From: Saccharomycopsis crataegensis
Lineage: Eukaryota; Ascomycota; Saccharomycetes; Ascoideales; Saccharomycopsidaceae
Assembly: GCF_037102585.1 (NCBI RefSeq)
Contig: NW_027043829.1
Span: forward strand, 3,720,001-3,784,000
Length of the DNA stretch: 64,000 nucleotides
Direction: 5' to 3'
Shown here piece by piece: positions 37,623-47,697 of the stretch (position 1 is its first letter; the number at the start of each line of letters is the position of its first letter). The notes under the pieces are model-generated. The model did not search any database. It was not told the origin of the DNA and was given only the letters and a program-made list of their open reading frames with translations. A program made the position numbers and the translations under genes.

Positions 37623-39413
37623 TTATAACACAACGTTCTTGGCCAATTTTTGTTTATATTGCAAGATACTGCCGTCCCATCTTGTAGCAGTCTTGTTTTC
37701 AACAACGAAAATATCTTTGGCAACCTTGTCCAACAATCTGAAATCGTGGGAAACAACAACAACACCACCACTGAAAGCCTTAATGGCATCAGCCAAAGAA
37801 TCAATGGTTGGGATATCCAAACCGTTAGTAGGTTCATCCAACAAGATGACATTTGGAGATTCAAGGGCCAACAAGGCGAAGACAACTCTGGATCTTTGAC
37901 CTTCGGACAAAGTGGCCATCTGGGCGGTTTGTTGTTCACCGGTCAAACCGTATCTACCCAACTGCTGTCTCCAGTATTGGAAATCTTGGGAAATCGAAGA
38001 AAATTTGTCACGAACAAACTCTAATGGGGTCTTAGTCAAGTCCAATTGATCAGCAGAATGTTGGGAATAGACACCCAATTTGATGTGTGTGTGCTTGGAG
38101 ACTCTACCACCTTGTGGTTGCAAGTGACCAGTCATAATCTTCAATAAAGTGGATTTACCCACACCATTTGGACCAACAAGAGCAACTCTAGAGTCCATAT
38201 CAACACCAAAACTCAAATGTTCATAAAGACGGTTTTCAACACTTCCATCGTAAGCAAAAGAAATGTCATCGAAGGACAACACTGGAGGAGGCAATTTTTC
38301 AACGTCAGCGAATCTGAAGGAGAAGACCTTGTCTTCAACAACTTTTTCAATGAAACCATCAGCTTCCATCTTATCCAAAATCTTTTGTCTAGATTTAGCT
38401 TGTCTGACCAAGTTAGCATAAGTACCAGCACTGGCAATGAACTTCTTGATATCAGCGATTTCCTTTTGTTGTTTGTGATATTGTTTCATTTGGTTAGTCT
38501 CCAATTCGAGTCTGGTCTTGACATAGGTATCGTAGTTACCACCATATTGCATAATCTTTTTCAATCTCATATCGATCATGTTACTACAAACACCGTTCAA
38601 GAAATCTTGAGAATGAGAAACAAGGACCAAAATACGGTCAAATCTCTTAAGGTATTCTTCCAACCAGACACAAGCTTCCAAATCCAAATGGGCAGTTGGG
38701 TCATCCAACAACAACATGGTTGGCTTGACGAAAAGGGCCTTAGCTAAAGCCACACGCATTCTCCAACCACCAGACATGTCCTTGGTCTTCTTGTTAATAG
38801 TGTGTTTGTTGAAACCCAAACCAGTCAAAATAACAGAAGCTCTAGTTTCAAAAGTGGTTGGATCCATTTCTTCAATTCTTTCATACAAACCATCCAAAAC
38901 TGGAGATTCTGGACCTTCATCGACAATGATTTGTTCAACCAAGTCTTCCAATCTCTTCATTTCGGCTTCAGCTTCTCTGACGACATACACCAAAGCAGAG
39001 TACTCAGTTGGGGCAGCTGGTTCGTTCAACAAATAAATATCAAAGTGAGCTGGAATTGGGAATTCTCTAGCAGCAATGGATCTCAACAAAGTAGATTTAC
39101 CACAACCGTTAGCCCCCAAAAGACCGTATCTTCTACCATAATTCAATTCCAAAACAGAATCTTGGATAAGGACCTTACCGTGGAAAAGCAAGGAAACAGA
39201 AGATAACTTGACATCTCTAGAGGTTTCCAAAGAGTCCAAGACACCAGTGACCACACGATCAGAGATACCATCTTTGTCGGTTTGCAATTTCAATTGCTCG
39301 ATCTCTTCGGCGGCGGAAGTGACATCATCCTTCTTGGAGGCTCTTTCCTTCTTTGGCTTCTTACCAGCAGCAGCTCTCTTAGCTTCTCTCTTAGCTTTAG
39401 ATGCGGAGACCAT
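37623..39413 (-). CDS. ARB1: ABCF ATPase Arb1, ribosome biogenesis and quality control
   Basis: A 596-residue twin-cassette ABCF protein, near identical in layout to S. cerevisiae Arb1 (610). It works in 40S/60S maturation and, with Vms1, in releasing stalled nascent chains. A Lys-rich N-terminus precedes cassette 1 with Walker A GANGCGKST and signature MSGGWRMR. Its Walker B is LLLDDPTAHLD, the DDPTAHLD variant also present in yeast Arb1. A helical linker follows. Cassette 2 has Walker A GPNGVGKST, signature LSEGQRSR and Walker B LLDEPTNGLD. No membrane segments, as for the class. Codon use is strongly biased, as in abundant proteins; I found no in-frame CTG. Confidence 0.97.
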   Translation of the reverse strand: MVSASKAKREAKRAAAGKKPKKERASKKDDVTSAAEEIEQLKLQTDKDGISDRVVTGVLDSLETSRDVKLSSVSLLFHGKVLIQDSVLELNYGRRYGLLGANGCGKSTLLRSIAAREFPIPAHFDIYLLNEPAAPTEYSALVYVVREAEAEMKRLEDLVEQIIVDEGPESPVLDGLYERIEEMDPTTFETRASVILTGLGFNKHTINKKTKDMSGGWRMRVALAKALFVKPTMLLLDDPTAHLDLEACVWLEEYLKRFDRILVLVSHSQDFLNGVCSNMIDMRLKKIMQYGGNYDTYVKTRLELETNQMKQYHKQQKEIADIKKFIASAGTYANLVRQAKSRQKILDKMEADGFIEKVVEDKVFSFRFADVEKLPPPVLSFDDISFAYDGSVENRLYEHLSFGVDMDSRVALVGPNGVGKSTLLKIMTGHLQPQGGRVSKHTHIKLGVYSQHSADQLDLTKTPLEFVRDKFSSISQDFQYWRQQLGRYGLTGEQQTAQMATLSEGQRSRVVFALLALESPNVILLDEPTNGLDIPTIDSLADAIKAFSGGVVVVSHDFRLLDKVAKDIFVVENKTATRWDGSILQYKQKLAKNVVL

Positions 39414-40159
39414 TATGCTTAAAGATTTGATTCCTTTATTTTCTTTTTCCCTTGAGAAATGTGAGGATTCGAGAATAGGTGATCTTTTTTAGCCAGACGA
39501 AGCAAAAAAAAAAAAAAAAAAAAAATTTTAACTCATCTTGATAAGTTACCCGCAGTTTAGTGGTTTGTGGGTGGTGGAGGAGGAGGAGCACCATTTGAGG
39601 GTAAGCGTGAAACTACAAATGGGAACACGTTAGCTTACGCAGGGCCTACATGACATTAATACACGATCAACAGGAGCAAATAATATTCCATGGCCAATCT
39701 ACCTTCTCTGCTAGTATTTTTGGCTTGAAGCAATAAGAAAATGCAACAGAGCACCAATCATCACACTGTTACATATCATTGCATAATCATGCCTTGATAT
39801 CATGCGGAACTCGCAAGAGGAACCTCTCTGGCCCTGGCCAATTAGTTGAAACCACATGAAACCGAGCGAGTAACAACTACAATATTCTTCTGTAGAGCTG
39901 TTATACTGTGCCTCTTCATAAACCATTTCCTATCCCACCCAAAAGAATCAGCCTCTTCTTGTTGTTTTTCCCGCGCGCACCGCCAGCAACGGTATTTTAC
40001 ACGTGACCATCCGTAAATAGCCCATTTTTCTTGACGAAAACCCCCCCTATAACAACAGCCAAGGACAGCAGCTTATATTTCACTAACCCACATTATCACA
40101 CAAAGCAAAGTCCTCCCCTATCGACCCTTATTTATTGCAAATCAGAGAATTCCCTGACA
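39414..40159. other. Divergent promoter region ARB1 / SLA1
   Basis: Contains a 21 nt poly-A tract (39504-39524), a purine-rich GGTGGAGGAGGAGGAGC patch and, on the SLA1 side, a CACGTGAC element at 40000-40007. No other gene is seen; the frame upstream of the SLA1 ATG (from 40031) is open but has no recognisable domain. Confidence 0.5.
40000..40007. promoter_or_regulatory. CACGTGAC (Cbf1-type) element
   Basis: CACGTGAC, 153 bp before the SLA1 ATG. The same ACACGTGACC decamer recurs before TRA1 (63059-63068). Confidence 0.45.
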
Positions 40160-43100
40160 ATGTCTTACGTTGGGGTGTATAAGGCGGTATATGCCTATTC
40201 TCCCGCTACCGAAGAAGAATTGGCAATTGAAGAAGGTGATATTCTTTATGTCATTGAAAAATCAAACACTGACGATTGGTGGAAAGTGAAGAAGAGAATG
40301 GTTGGCTCAGACGTCGAGGAACCAAGCGGCCTCGTTCCTTCCACTTATATAGAACCAGCAGCAACTATTGGCAGTGCTTCTGCTTTGTACGATTATACAA
40401 AACAAACCGAAGAGGAGTTATCGTTCCACGAAGGCGATCATTTCCACGTTTACGATACCAGTGATGGTGATTGGATTTTGGTATCTGATGATGCTGAATC
40501 ATCATTCGGGTTTGTTCCGGCAAATTATATCGAGGTTTCCACTGGTGAAAATTCTGCTCCTTCCAATGCAAACAAATCATTGCCAGCTCAGCCAGTAATC
40601 AATACTAACAATGCGGTGCTGCAAATGTCATCGTTTGCACCACCTCCAGCTCGCTACGATAGGCAAGCCATGGCCGATAAGCTTTCCAGAGAAGCATCTG
40701 AAAGCGAAGAAAGAGAACATGCCAAATCAAGGCAATCCATAAGCCGTCACTCTCGTAATAGTTCCTATGGCGATGATGATTATGAATCTGCGGGTGAATT
40801 GCCGCCTGATAAGCCAAAAAGACCAAGTAACGCCAACAGATCATCGTCCTTGCATAATAAACGGGGTGACAGACAAAGAGTGACAAACGATAGCGTTCCA
40901 AGAATTGATGACGATGATGATTTGGATAGAAATAGAGATAGAAATCAAAATGGAAACCTGGATATTTATACCTGGAATGTCGCTGAAGTTGAAGGAAAGA
41001 AAAAGAAGAAATTAACTATAGGAATCGGAAATGGTAAAATTTATTTCAGTCCAGATCCTTCCAATGATGATGAGCCAAGAAGTTGGTCAGCAGACAAGTT
41101 GATTTCTTTTTCGTCCGAAAAAAAGCATGTGTTTTTAGATTTCAAAGGCCCTCCAGCCTCCATCGAAATTCATGCTGGTTCTAAAGACAAAGCCAGAGAA
41201 ATCTTGTCGTTACTTGGAGAGGTCTCTGGGGCAATTTCTACTGCGGCTTTAGAGGAAGTTAAAGCTGCTTCTAAACCTACTGCTAACGGTTATAAAACTG
41301 GTCTGGTATTGTACGATTTCAAAGCTCAAAACAAAGATGAACTCAATGCTAAGGATGGAGATTTGGTTTATATTGTTAATGATAAAAAATCTCCAGATTG
41401 GTGGTTAGTGGAAAATATTGATACTGGTAAACGAGGAGTTATTCCATCTACTTATGTCAATGTTGGCGGAGAAAATAAGCGCTTTACTTTGGGTGACATT
41501 GGCAAAAAAACCAAAGATTCAATGAAAAGCAAAAAAACAAAGGCAAGGGAATTACAAGAGCTGAGGGATAGGGAGCATGAAAGAGAACGGGAAAGAAGAG
41601 AACGGGAAAAAGAACGGGAAAGAAGAGAACGGGAAAAGGAACGGGAAAAGGAACGGAACAGAGAACGGGAAAGAAGAGAACGGGATAGAGAGCATGATAG
41701 AGAGTATGAGGGAAGGGACCGTGAAAGAAGAAAGAAGGAATCAAAATCTACTAAATCCAAAGCCAAGCCGAATCCAAATAAAATTAGAACTTGGGTTGAC
41801 AAATCTGGATCATTTAAAGTTGAAGCTGAGTTCATTGGTTGTGTGGAAGGTAAAATCCATTTGCATAAATCCAACGGTGTTAAAATTGCAGTGGCAGCTG
41901 ATAAATTGGCATTGCCAGATATTGAATATGTCGAACGTGTTACTGGTTTCTCATTAGATAATTACAAACCAAAGAAGAAAGAAAAATCTTCGCGTTCCAA
42001 AGAAAAAGAAAGAAAGCCTTCATCATCCAATATCCCATCCACAAAGCAAGAAGAATATGATTGGTTTGATTTCTTCCTTAATTGTGGGGTTGATTTGAAT
42101 CAATGCCAACGCTACACCACCAATTTTGAAAAAGAACAACTCGATGAAAGTTCCCTTGAAGATGTCACTCCTTCGCTATTGCGTAACTTGGGCTGTAGGG
42201 AAGGAGATATTATTAGGATCATGAAGTTTTTGGACAATAAATTCAACAGAAGCAAACCGGAAGTTGCTAGTGCTCCTGCTGCTGCTGCTGCCACTGTTCC
42301 TCCAGAAACCGCTCCTAGACCTCAACCTCCAAGAATTGATTCTAAGAATTTGAATGGTGTTACTGATGACGATGCCTGGACAATCAAACCATCGGTTGCC
42401 CAAACTGAAAATAAACCAAAATCGATATCTGCACCACCACCAACTACCACGTCTCAACCACAAATCACTGGGTCATTGCAAGACTTGGTTGATCTTAAGC
42501 CATTAGATTCTAATTACGTCGCCTCTGCTGACCCACTCAAGAACAATACTGCAGTTCCTGCAATTGCTCCAACCAAAACTGGATCCTCCATCCAACTAGG
42601 CCAGCAAAAAACTGGATCATCTTTAGTTAACCAACTTCTTTCTCAAAAGACTGGCTCTAGTATTAAATCACAACGTACTGGTTCTTTACAACCTCTTGAT
42701 CCATTCAAAACCGGTGGCCATAATATATTACCAATGGCCACTGGAGCCCCAATCGTCATGCCAAACGCTACTGGAGGTGCCTCGGTTTTCGTGCCAATCC
42801 AAACTATGCAACCGGTGTTGGTTGGTCAACCTACTGCCAATTTCAACCCAGGAAATGGTGCCTCCATCATGCCTTTACAACCGGCTAGGACCAATAATGG
42901 ACCAGTGGTATCGGTTACTACTGGTGGGGCCATGCCACAAACCTCTTTTGGTACTGTGACCTCGATCACCACTAGTAATGGGGTTGTTTCTGTGACCACT
43001 GGTGGGGCCATGCCACAAACCTCTTTTGGATCATTCCAACCACAACAAGTCACTGGAGGGGTGATGCCAATGATGCAAACTGGCGGTGCTATTCCAATGA

Positions 43101-43828
43101 TGCAAACTGGTGGCGCTATGCCAATGGTGCAAACTGGAGGTGCTATGCCAATGATGCAAACTGGAGGTGCTATGCCAATGACTTCTTTTGGTACCTTCCA
43201 ACCACAGCAGCAGCAAGTCACTGGAGGAATTATGCCAATGCAAATGACTTCCAACGGGTTTCAACCGCAACAAATGACTGGTGGAGCCATGCCAACCACC
43301 TCATTTGGGTCATCGCCATTTGGTCAACCACAACAACAACAACAATTCCCACAAACCTCTTTCGGAAACCAAATGAATTCCATGACCAATATGTTCCAGA
43401 ATACTTCACTCACCGGCCAGCAGCAACAACAACAACCATCAGGAGTTGCTTCTTTGAACATGTTGCATAATATGCAAGCCCAACAACAACACCAACAACA
43501 ATTACAACAAGCACAGATGACAGGAGCCCAATTATTCCAAAACCAATTTGCCCCATCGCAAACTGGGTTTGGTGGTCCTCAAACATCATTTGGTCAACCA
43601 TTAACTAGTTTTGGTCAGCCAACAACAACGTCATTTGGAGCTCAACCACCAACCAGTTTTGGTGTTGGAGGAGTACAAACTGCATCGCAACAAGCATTCA
43701 CTAATAGTTTAATGGGAAATGAAGTCAATAATGGCTCATCAACCGGAAACAATAATATTTTTGGTAACAATGGGCAAATGTTGACATCACAACCAACTGG
43801 GTTTGGGTTTGGTAATGGACCAAATTGA
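40160..43828 (+). CDS. SLA1: Endocytic actin-patch adaptor Sla1
   Basis: A 1222-residue Sla1, close in size to the S. cerevisiae protein (1244). It links cargo, clathrin and Las17/WASP at endocytic sites. Two SH3 domains lie at about 5-70 and 75-132, and a third at 378-433 (VLYDFKAQNKDELNAKDGD). A long Arg/Glu helix occupies ~462-530. SHD1, which binds NPF cargo signals, is at ~545-605 (RTWVDKSGSFKVEAEFIG). The SAM-like SHD2 is at ~632-696 (YDWFDFFLNCGVDLNQC). A LQDLVDL stretch resembles a clathrin box. The C-terminal 500 residues hold repeats with core TGG/TGS and phosphosites for Ark/Prk kinases (QxTG), e.g. MMQTGGAMP repeated, then poly-Gln. The ATG at 40160 (MSYVGVYKAVYAY) matches the family start. 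Confidence 0.97.
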   Translation: MSYVGVYKAVYAYSPATEEELAIEEGDILYVIEKSNTDDWWKVKKRMVGSDVEEPSGLVPSTYIEPAATIGSASALYDYTKQTEEELSFHEGDHFHVYDTSDGDWILVSDDAESSFGFVPANYIEVSTGENSAPSNANKSLPAQPVINTNNAVLQMSSFAPPPARYDRQAMADKLSREASESEEREHAKSRQSISRHSRNSSYGDDDYESAGELPPDKPKRPSNANRSSSLHNKRGDRQRVTNDSVPRIDDDDDLDRNRDRNQNGNLDIYTWNVAEVEGKKKKKLTIGIGNGKIYFSPDPSNDDEPRSWSADKLISFSSEKKHVFLDFKGPPASIEIHAGSKDKAREILSLLGEVSGAISTAALEEVKAASKPTANGYKTGLVLYDFKAQNKDELNAKDGDLVYIVNDKKSPDWWLVENIDTGKRGVIPSTYVNVGGENKRFTLGDIGKKTKDSMKSKKTKARELQELRDREHERERERREREKERERREREKEREKERNRERERRERDREHDREYEGRDRERRKKESKSTKSKAKPNPNKIRTWVDKSGSFKVEAEFIGCVEGKIHLHKSNGVKIAVAADKLALPDIEYVERVTGFSLDNYKPKKKEKSSRSKEKERKPSSSNIPSTKQEEYDWFDFFLNCGVDLNQCQRYTTNFEKEQLDESSLEDVTPSLLRNLGCREGDIIRIMKFLDNKFNRSKPEVASAPAAAAATVPPETAPRPQPPRIDSKNLNGVTDDDAWTIKPSVAQTENKPKSISAPPPTTTSQPQITGSLQDLVDLKPLDSNYVASADPLKNNTAVPAIAPTKTGSSIQLGQQKTGSSLVNQLLSQKTGSSIKSQRTGSLQPLDPFKTGGHNILPMATGAPIVMPNATGGASVFVPIQTMQPVLVGQPTANFNPGNGASIMPLQPARTNNGPVVSVTTGGAMPQTSFGTVTSITTSNGVVSVTTGGAMPQTSFGSFQPQQVTGGVMPMMQTGGAIPMMQTGGAMPMVQTGGAMPMMQTGGAMPMTSFGTFQPQQQQVTGGIMPMQMTSNGFQPQQMTGGAMPTTSFGSSPFGQPQQQQQFPQTSFGNQMNSMTNMFQNTSLTGQQQQQQPSGVASLNMLHNMQAQQQHQQQLQQAQMTGAQLFQNQFAPSQTGFGGPQTSFGQPLTSFGQPTTTSFGAQPPTSFGVGGVQTASQQAFTNSLMGNEVNNGSSTGNNNIFGNNGQMLTSQPTGFGFGNGPN

Positions 43829-44532
43829 GAAAAAGGCCTTTTATTCACAAATTGAAAAAAAAAAAAAAAAACATGGCAATATTCTTGGTAAAAGAAAAAA
43901 GACATCTTGTTCTGTCAATGTTAAATCTGATTTTTGCCTTAATGTGAGCTAAGAAAAAAAAAAGTCTATTTTTTGTTGTTGTTTTGTTTTGTTTTCTTTT
44001 TTGTTATTATCATTATATTTATTTATTTACTTATTCATTTTTTGTACTTTCGATAATTTGCTTATTCTCACACCATTTTTTTTTTCTTGTGGGTGTCCTC
44101 TTCAATTGACATAATTTCGTCCTAGAATAAAAAGATTCTCTTCATCAAGTACTTTGAAGTTTTTAGTGTATCATAATAAAATACACCATGTTATTTGAAA
44201 TAAGATATAAAAAAATGTATCATTCGCAATAAACTCAGTGCCGTTATAAATCTAAATCATTGTTTTTTCCTACAAAGCATTATGGATTGGAAGTCCGCAA
44301 AATTTAAATTTTCAAAATTGATGGTTTTCAAATGCAGTTTCTATTAGAAAGGCAACAAACAAGATACGATAAAAAAAAATGCTATTGGTGTGAATATCCG
44401 GGATAGAAAAAAAAAAAAAAATAAAAAAATAAAAAAGATAATGAATAAGAGTATGAGAAATGAAACGAAAATGTAAAAATATGAGAGAAGAAAAAAATGG
44501 AAAATGAATGGCTCCCCCCAAATTGGATTTCC
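43829..44532. other. Convergent intergenic SLA1/PNP1
   Basis: 0.7 kb of AT-rich 3' flanks with poly-A tracts (43855-43871, 44406-44420) and TTTTG repeats near 43975-43995. Nothing gene-like. Confidence 0.5.
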
Positions 44533-45429
44533 TTACAACTCATTGACCACTTCACTAACCAACATTTGCACATCCTTTGATGCAGCATTGGCATTTTCCA
44601 ATACTTCGTCATGACTGGCCATTCCTTTATCCAACCTTTCTGGTTCTTTGTCGAACGCACTGGCAGGTTTGGCCCCCAATCCTTCGTTGGTGATCAATGA
44701 CACTGCCAATACTTCAAGTCCACAATGACGTCCAACAATGACTTCTGGGACGGTACTCATTCCTACCGCATCGCCACCTAATACACGGAGCATTCTAACT
44801 TCGGCACGCGACTCAAAAGTTGGCCCCGCAGCAAACACGTAGGTCCCTTCATGGATGGTTCTGGTGATGTTGAGGGCAAGTTTCTTTTGGAAAAACAACT
44901 GACGAAGCTTGAGAGAATAAGCATCGGATAATGGTTGGAATCTTGGCCCAAACATCTCAAGGTTTGGACCTCTCAATGGGTGGAACCCTGCAAGACCTGG
45001 CAAATTGAGATGATCATCGATGATCATCAAATCCCCAGCTTTGTAACCGGTGTTCAAGCCACCAGCGGCATTGGTCACGATCATGGTGGAGACCCCCAAC
45101 AACGATGCCAAACGCACTGGGAAATTAGTATCGTTAAATTCGTAACCTTCGTAAAAATGGAGTCTACCAACCATACACATCACTGGCACGGCGTTGGACC
45201 CCATAGTACCAAATACAAGTTTCCCAGCATGGCCGGCAACCGTCGACACTTTGAAGCCTGGGATATCAGAGTAGGCTATTTCAAGTGGTGATGAGATCTT
45301 AGAAGCAATACCTCCGAGTCCAGAACCACAGATTATGAGAACTCTTGGGGAAGAGAGATCCAAGGGAAGTTTGACCTTGATGGTTTGTAAAGCTTCATTA
45401 AGTTTGGCAATATATGTGTCAGTTGACAT
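44533..45429 (-). CDS. PNP1: Purine nucleoside phosphorylase
   Basis: A 298-residue trimeric-type (NP-I) purine nucleoside phosphorylase, which splits inosine and guanosine with phosphate in purine salvage. It also acts on nicotinamide riboside in yeast. Phosphate-site motifs are GSGLGG near residue 36, GRLHFYEGYE (the family signature) and TNAAGGLN. The purine-site region has TFESRAEVRMLRVLGGDAVGMSTVPEVI, with the conserved Glu and the AVGMST loop, followed by SLITNEGLG. The length matches S. cerevisiae Pnp1 (311). It stands tandem to FBA1. A TGACTCA element about 420 bp upstream hints at Gcn4-type control. Confidence 0.97.
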   Translation of the reverse strand: MSTDTYIAKLNEALQTIKVKLPLDLSSPRVLIICGSGLGGIASKISSPLEIAYSDIPGFKVSTVAGHAGKLVFGTMGSNAVPVMCMVGRLHFYEGYEFNDTNFPVRLASLLGVSTMIVTNAAGGLNTGYKAGDLMIIDDHLNLPGLAGFHPLRGPNLEMFGPRFQPLSDAYSLKLRQLFFQKKLALNITRTIHEGTYVFAAGPTFESRAEVRMLRVLGGDAVGMSTVPEVIVGRHCGLEVLAVSLITNEGLGAKPASAFDKEPERLDKGMASHDEVLENANAASKDVQMLVSEVVNEL

Positions 45430-45811
45430 TTTTTTTTGTTCTCTGTTCTTTCTTTAATATTTTTTTCTCCACTTTTAGTTTCTCGATCTGTAGTTTCGAC
45501 AGAAGAAGAAATGGTTTTTTTTTTTTTATATGATGTATGAGAAGATATGATTATGTATGAGAGACAGAAGTGATGAGGTGGAATATTTATTTTTTTTCCC
45601 CCACTTCCTTCTGATAAGGTAAACACCCGCCCAGTTGGTGTGTGTTCCCTCCGTTTTGGCCATATTTATGCTCAAATTATTTTGTTATTTTAATTACACA
45701 ACATTAAAAGATCCGGTGGATGGAATATTCAAGGTACGCATTCTGTATCCAGTTATAGAATAGTAAAACGTTGATGAAGATCACATAGTCAGCAGTTGCA
45801 GTATACAATAA

Positions 45812-45836
45812 CCTTGCAAAGAGGAGCTTTGCAAGG
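45812..45836. other. Perfect 10+5+10 hairpin
   Basis: CCTTGCAAAG, loop AGGAG, CTTTGCAAGG: ten perfect base pairs round a 5 nt loop, of the same geometry as the hairpin at 27871-27895. Confidence 0.75.
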
Positions 45837-45850
45837 GACAATAAAAAAAA

Positions 45851-45857
45851 TGACTCA
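45851..45857. promoter_or_regulatory. TGACTCA (Gcn4-type) site
   Basis: A perfect TGACTCA followed by T, about 420 bp upstream of PNP1 and 15 bp from the hairpin. Regulation by Gcn4 is inferred only. Confidence 0.4.
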
Positions 45858-46077
45858 TGATAATTAAGTTGGTGATATCATTGATAATGATTACCAAACC
45901 CGTGCTACGCTTGCAAAATAACAATCTCAATGTCAATAATATTCAAAAATACAATAAAAAAAACATGTTGTCATCATTAATAACAGTAATTTCATAGATT
46001 CATTCGTATACAAAAAGCCCGGCAATTTGTAGATAATTGCTAGATTACAGTAGGAAACTAAATACAATCATAAACGC

Positions 46078-47160
46078 TTATAATTGACCGGCAGTGTGGA
46101 AGACGTTCAAAGCTTCGGTGATTCTCTTGCTCATGGTCTTTTCACCTTCTCTGACCCAGACTCTTGGGTCAAAGTACTTCTTGTTTGGCTTGTCGTCACC
46201 TTCTGGGTTACCAACCATGCTTCCAATGTAGTCCTTCTTGGTTAAGACGTAGTCTCTGATACCAGTCAAGTAAGCATATTGACAGTCAGTGTCCAAGTTG
46301 ACCTTAACAACACCATTCTCGATACCAGTGTTGAACTCTTCTTGGGTAGAACCAGAACCACCGTGGAAAACCAAGAACAATGGCTTGGAGTTGGTGGACT
46401 TGATTTGCTTAGAAGCGTATTCTTGGTGTTCACCCAAAATAGATGGCTTCAAAACAACGTTACCTGGCTTGTAAACACCGTGGACGTTACCAAAGGCAGC
46501 GGCAATGGAGAAGTTTGGAGAGATTGGGGCAAGGGCTTCATAAACCTTGAAAACGGTTTCAGAAGAGGTGTACAAACTGTCCTTGTCGGCAGCTTCGTTG
46601 TTGACACCGTCTTCTTCACCACCAGTGATACCGATTTCCATTTCCAACCATTGGTTCATCTTGGCGGCTCTTTCGAAATATTTGGCGGTGGTGGCGATGT
46701 TGTAGTCGTCGGATTCGGCAGACAAGTCAATCATGTGGGAGGAGAACAATGGTTCACCGTGTTTCTTGAAGTAAGCTTCGTCGGCTTCAAACATACCATC
46801 GAACCATGGCAACAACTTCTTGGCACAGTGGTCAGTGTGCAAAACGACTGGGATACCGTAAGCTGGGGCAATGGCTCTGATGTAAGAGGCAGCGGCGATG
46901 GAACCTTGGATGGAGGCATTTTGGTCCTTGTTGTCGACACCTTTACCGGCAAAGTAGGCGGCACCACCTTGGGAAGTTTGCAAGATGATTGGGGACTTGG
47001 CGTCTCTGGCGGCTTCTAAAGCGGCAACGACGGTGGAAGAGGAAGTGACGTTGATGGCAGGAATGGCGAACTTGTGTTCTTTGGCATATTCAAAGAGTTT
47101 GCGGACATCGTCACCGACAATGACCCCCGATTTTCTTGATAAGACGTCTTGGACACCCAT
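46078..47160 (-). CDS. FBA1: Fructose-bisphosphate aldolase, class II
   Basis: A 360-residue zinc-dependent aldolase, the same length class as S. cerevisiae Fba1 (359). It cleaves fructose-1,6-bisphosphate to DHAP and glyceraldehyde-3-phosphate in glycolysis. Metal and substrate motifs include VVLHTDHCAKKLLPW (Zn-binding His and catalytic Asp), LEMEIGITGGEEDG, AAFGNVHGVYKPGNV and LVFHGGSGST. Codon use is extremely biased, as expected for one of the most abundant proteins; no in-frame CTG was found. The start ATG (47158-47160) gives the family N-terminus MGVQDVL. A TATA box stands 104 bp upstream. Confidence 0.98.
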   Translation of the reverse strand: MGVQDVLSRKSGVIVGDDVRKLFEYAKEHKFAIPAINVTSSSTVVAALEAARDAKSPIILQTSQGGAAYFAGKGVDNKDQNASIQGSIAAASYIRAIAPAYGIPVVLHTDHCAKKLLPWFDGMFEADEAYFKKHGEPLFSSHMIDLSAESDDYNIATTAKYFERAAKMNQWLEMEIGITGGEEDGVNNEAADKDSLYTSSETVFKVYEALAPISPNFSIAAAFGNVHGVYKPGNVVLKPSILGEHQEYASKQIKSTNSKPLFLVFHGGSGSTQEEFNTGIENGVVKVNLDTDCQYAYLTGIRDYVLTKKDYIGSMVGNPEGDDKPNKKYFDPRVWVREGEKTMSKRITEALNVFHTAGQL

Positions 47161-47697
47161 GGTTTGTTGATTATGTATATATGTTGTGTGATTGGATTGT
47201 TGGAAAAAAAAGTGAAAAATGTTAAATAGGTTGGGAAGTGGAAGCAGCAGCGCTTGCTGTGGGTTTTATAAAGGGCCCCGGGGAAATGGGAGGAAGCACG
47301 AGGTGGTGGACGGGATGGCCGCCGCTGCCTGCTGCTTGTTGTGTCAGGTGAGACTTGCTAGAGAGAGAGGTTGCTTGAGGCACCACCAGACGCCATTGCG
47401 CCAAAAGCTCCTCGAGCGATCTCCGGGGAGGCTGGTGGCTGGTGGCTGGTGGGACTGGCAAGATACGTTGGTGAAGATATATATATATATATATATAATA
47501 TATATACACCCATTACAGCATCTAATACAAAAAAAAAACATATATACTTGTCCAGCCATCACGACAGTTAATGAGCGTTGGTGGGGTAGTGCACCCGGTC
47601 ATCATAGGAAAAAAAAAAATCACCATTGTGAGATCATTTGATTATCGTGAGATGATGGTAAGATTATTCATTATTATGCTTCAAAGATAATCCTGTC
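47161..47697. other. Divergent promoter region FBA1 / SYF2
   Basis: FBA1 promoter with a TATA box, CTTCC-type (Gcr1-like) motifs on the - strand near 47238-47243, and an ACACCCATTAC (Rap1-like) element at 47506-47516. A TA run covers 47478-47505. Open stretches opposite the promoter (47219-47641) are not genes. Confidence 0.5.
47264..47270 (-). promoter_or_regulatory. TATA box of FBA1
   Basis: TATAAAA on the - strand, 104 bp before the ATG, within CCTTTATAAAACCC. This is normal for a strong glycolytic promoter. Confidence 0.65.

Larger units (their letters stand above)
45430..46077. other. PNP1 promoter and FBA1 3' flank
   Basis: 0.65 kb holding the PNP1 promoter, a perfect hairpin (45812-45836) and a TGACTCA site (45851-45857). 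No gene is seen. Confidence 0.55.

Noticed and set aside
47219-47641. 140-codon open frame on the plus strand
   Set aside because: It covers the FBA1 promoter, including its TATA box and a TA repeat; composition is not protein-like.
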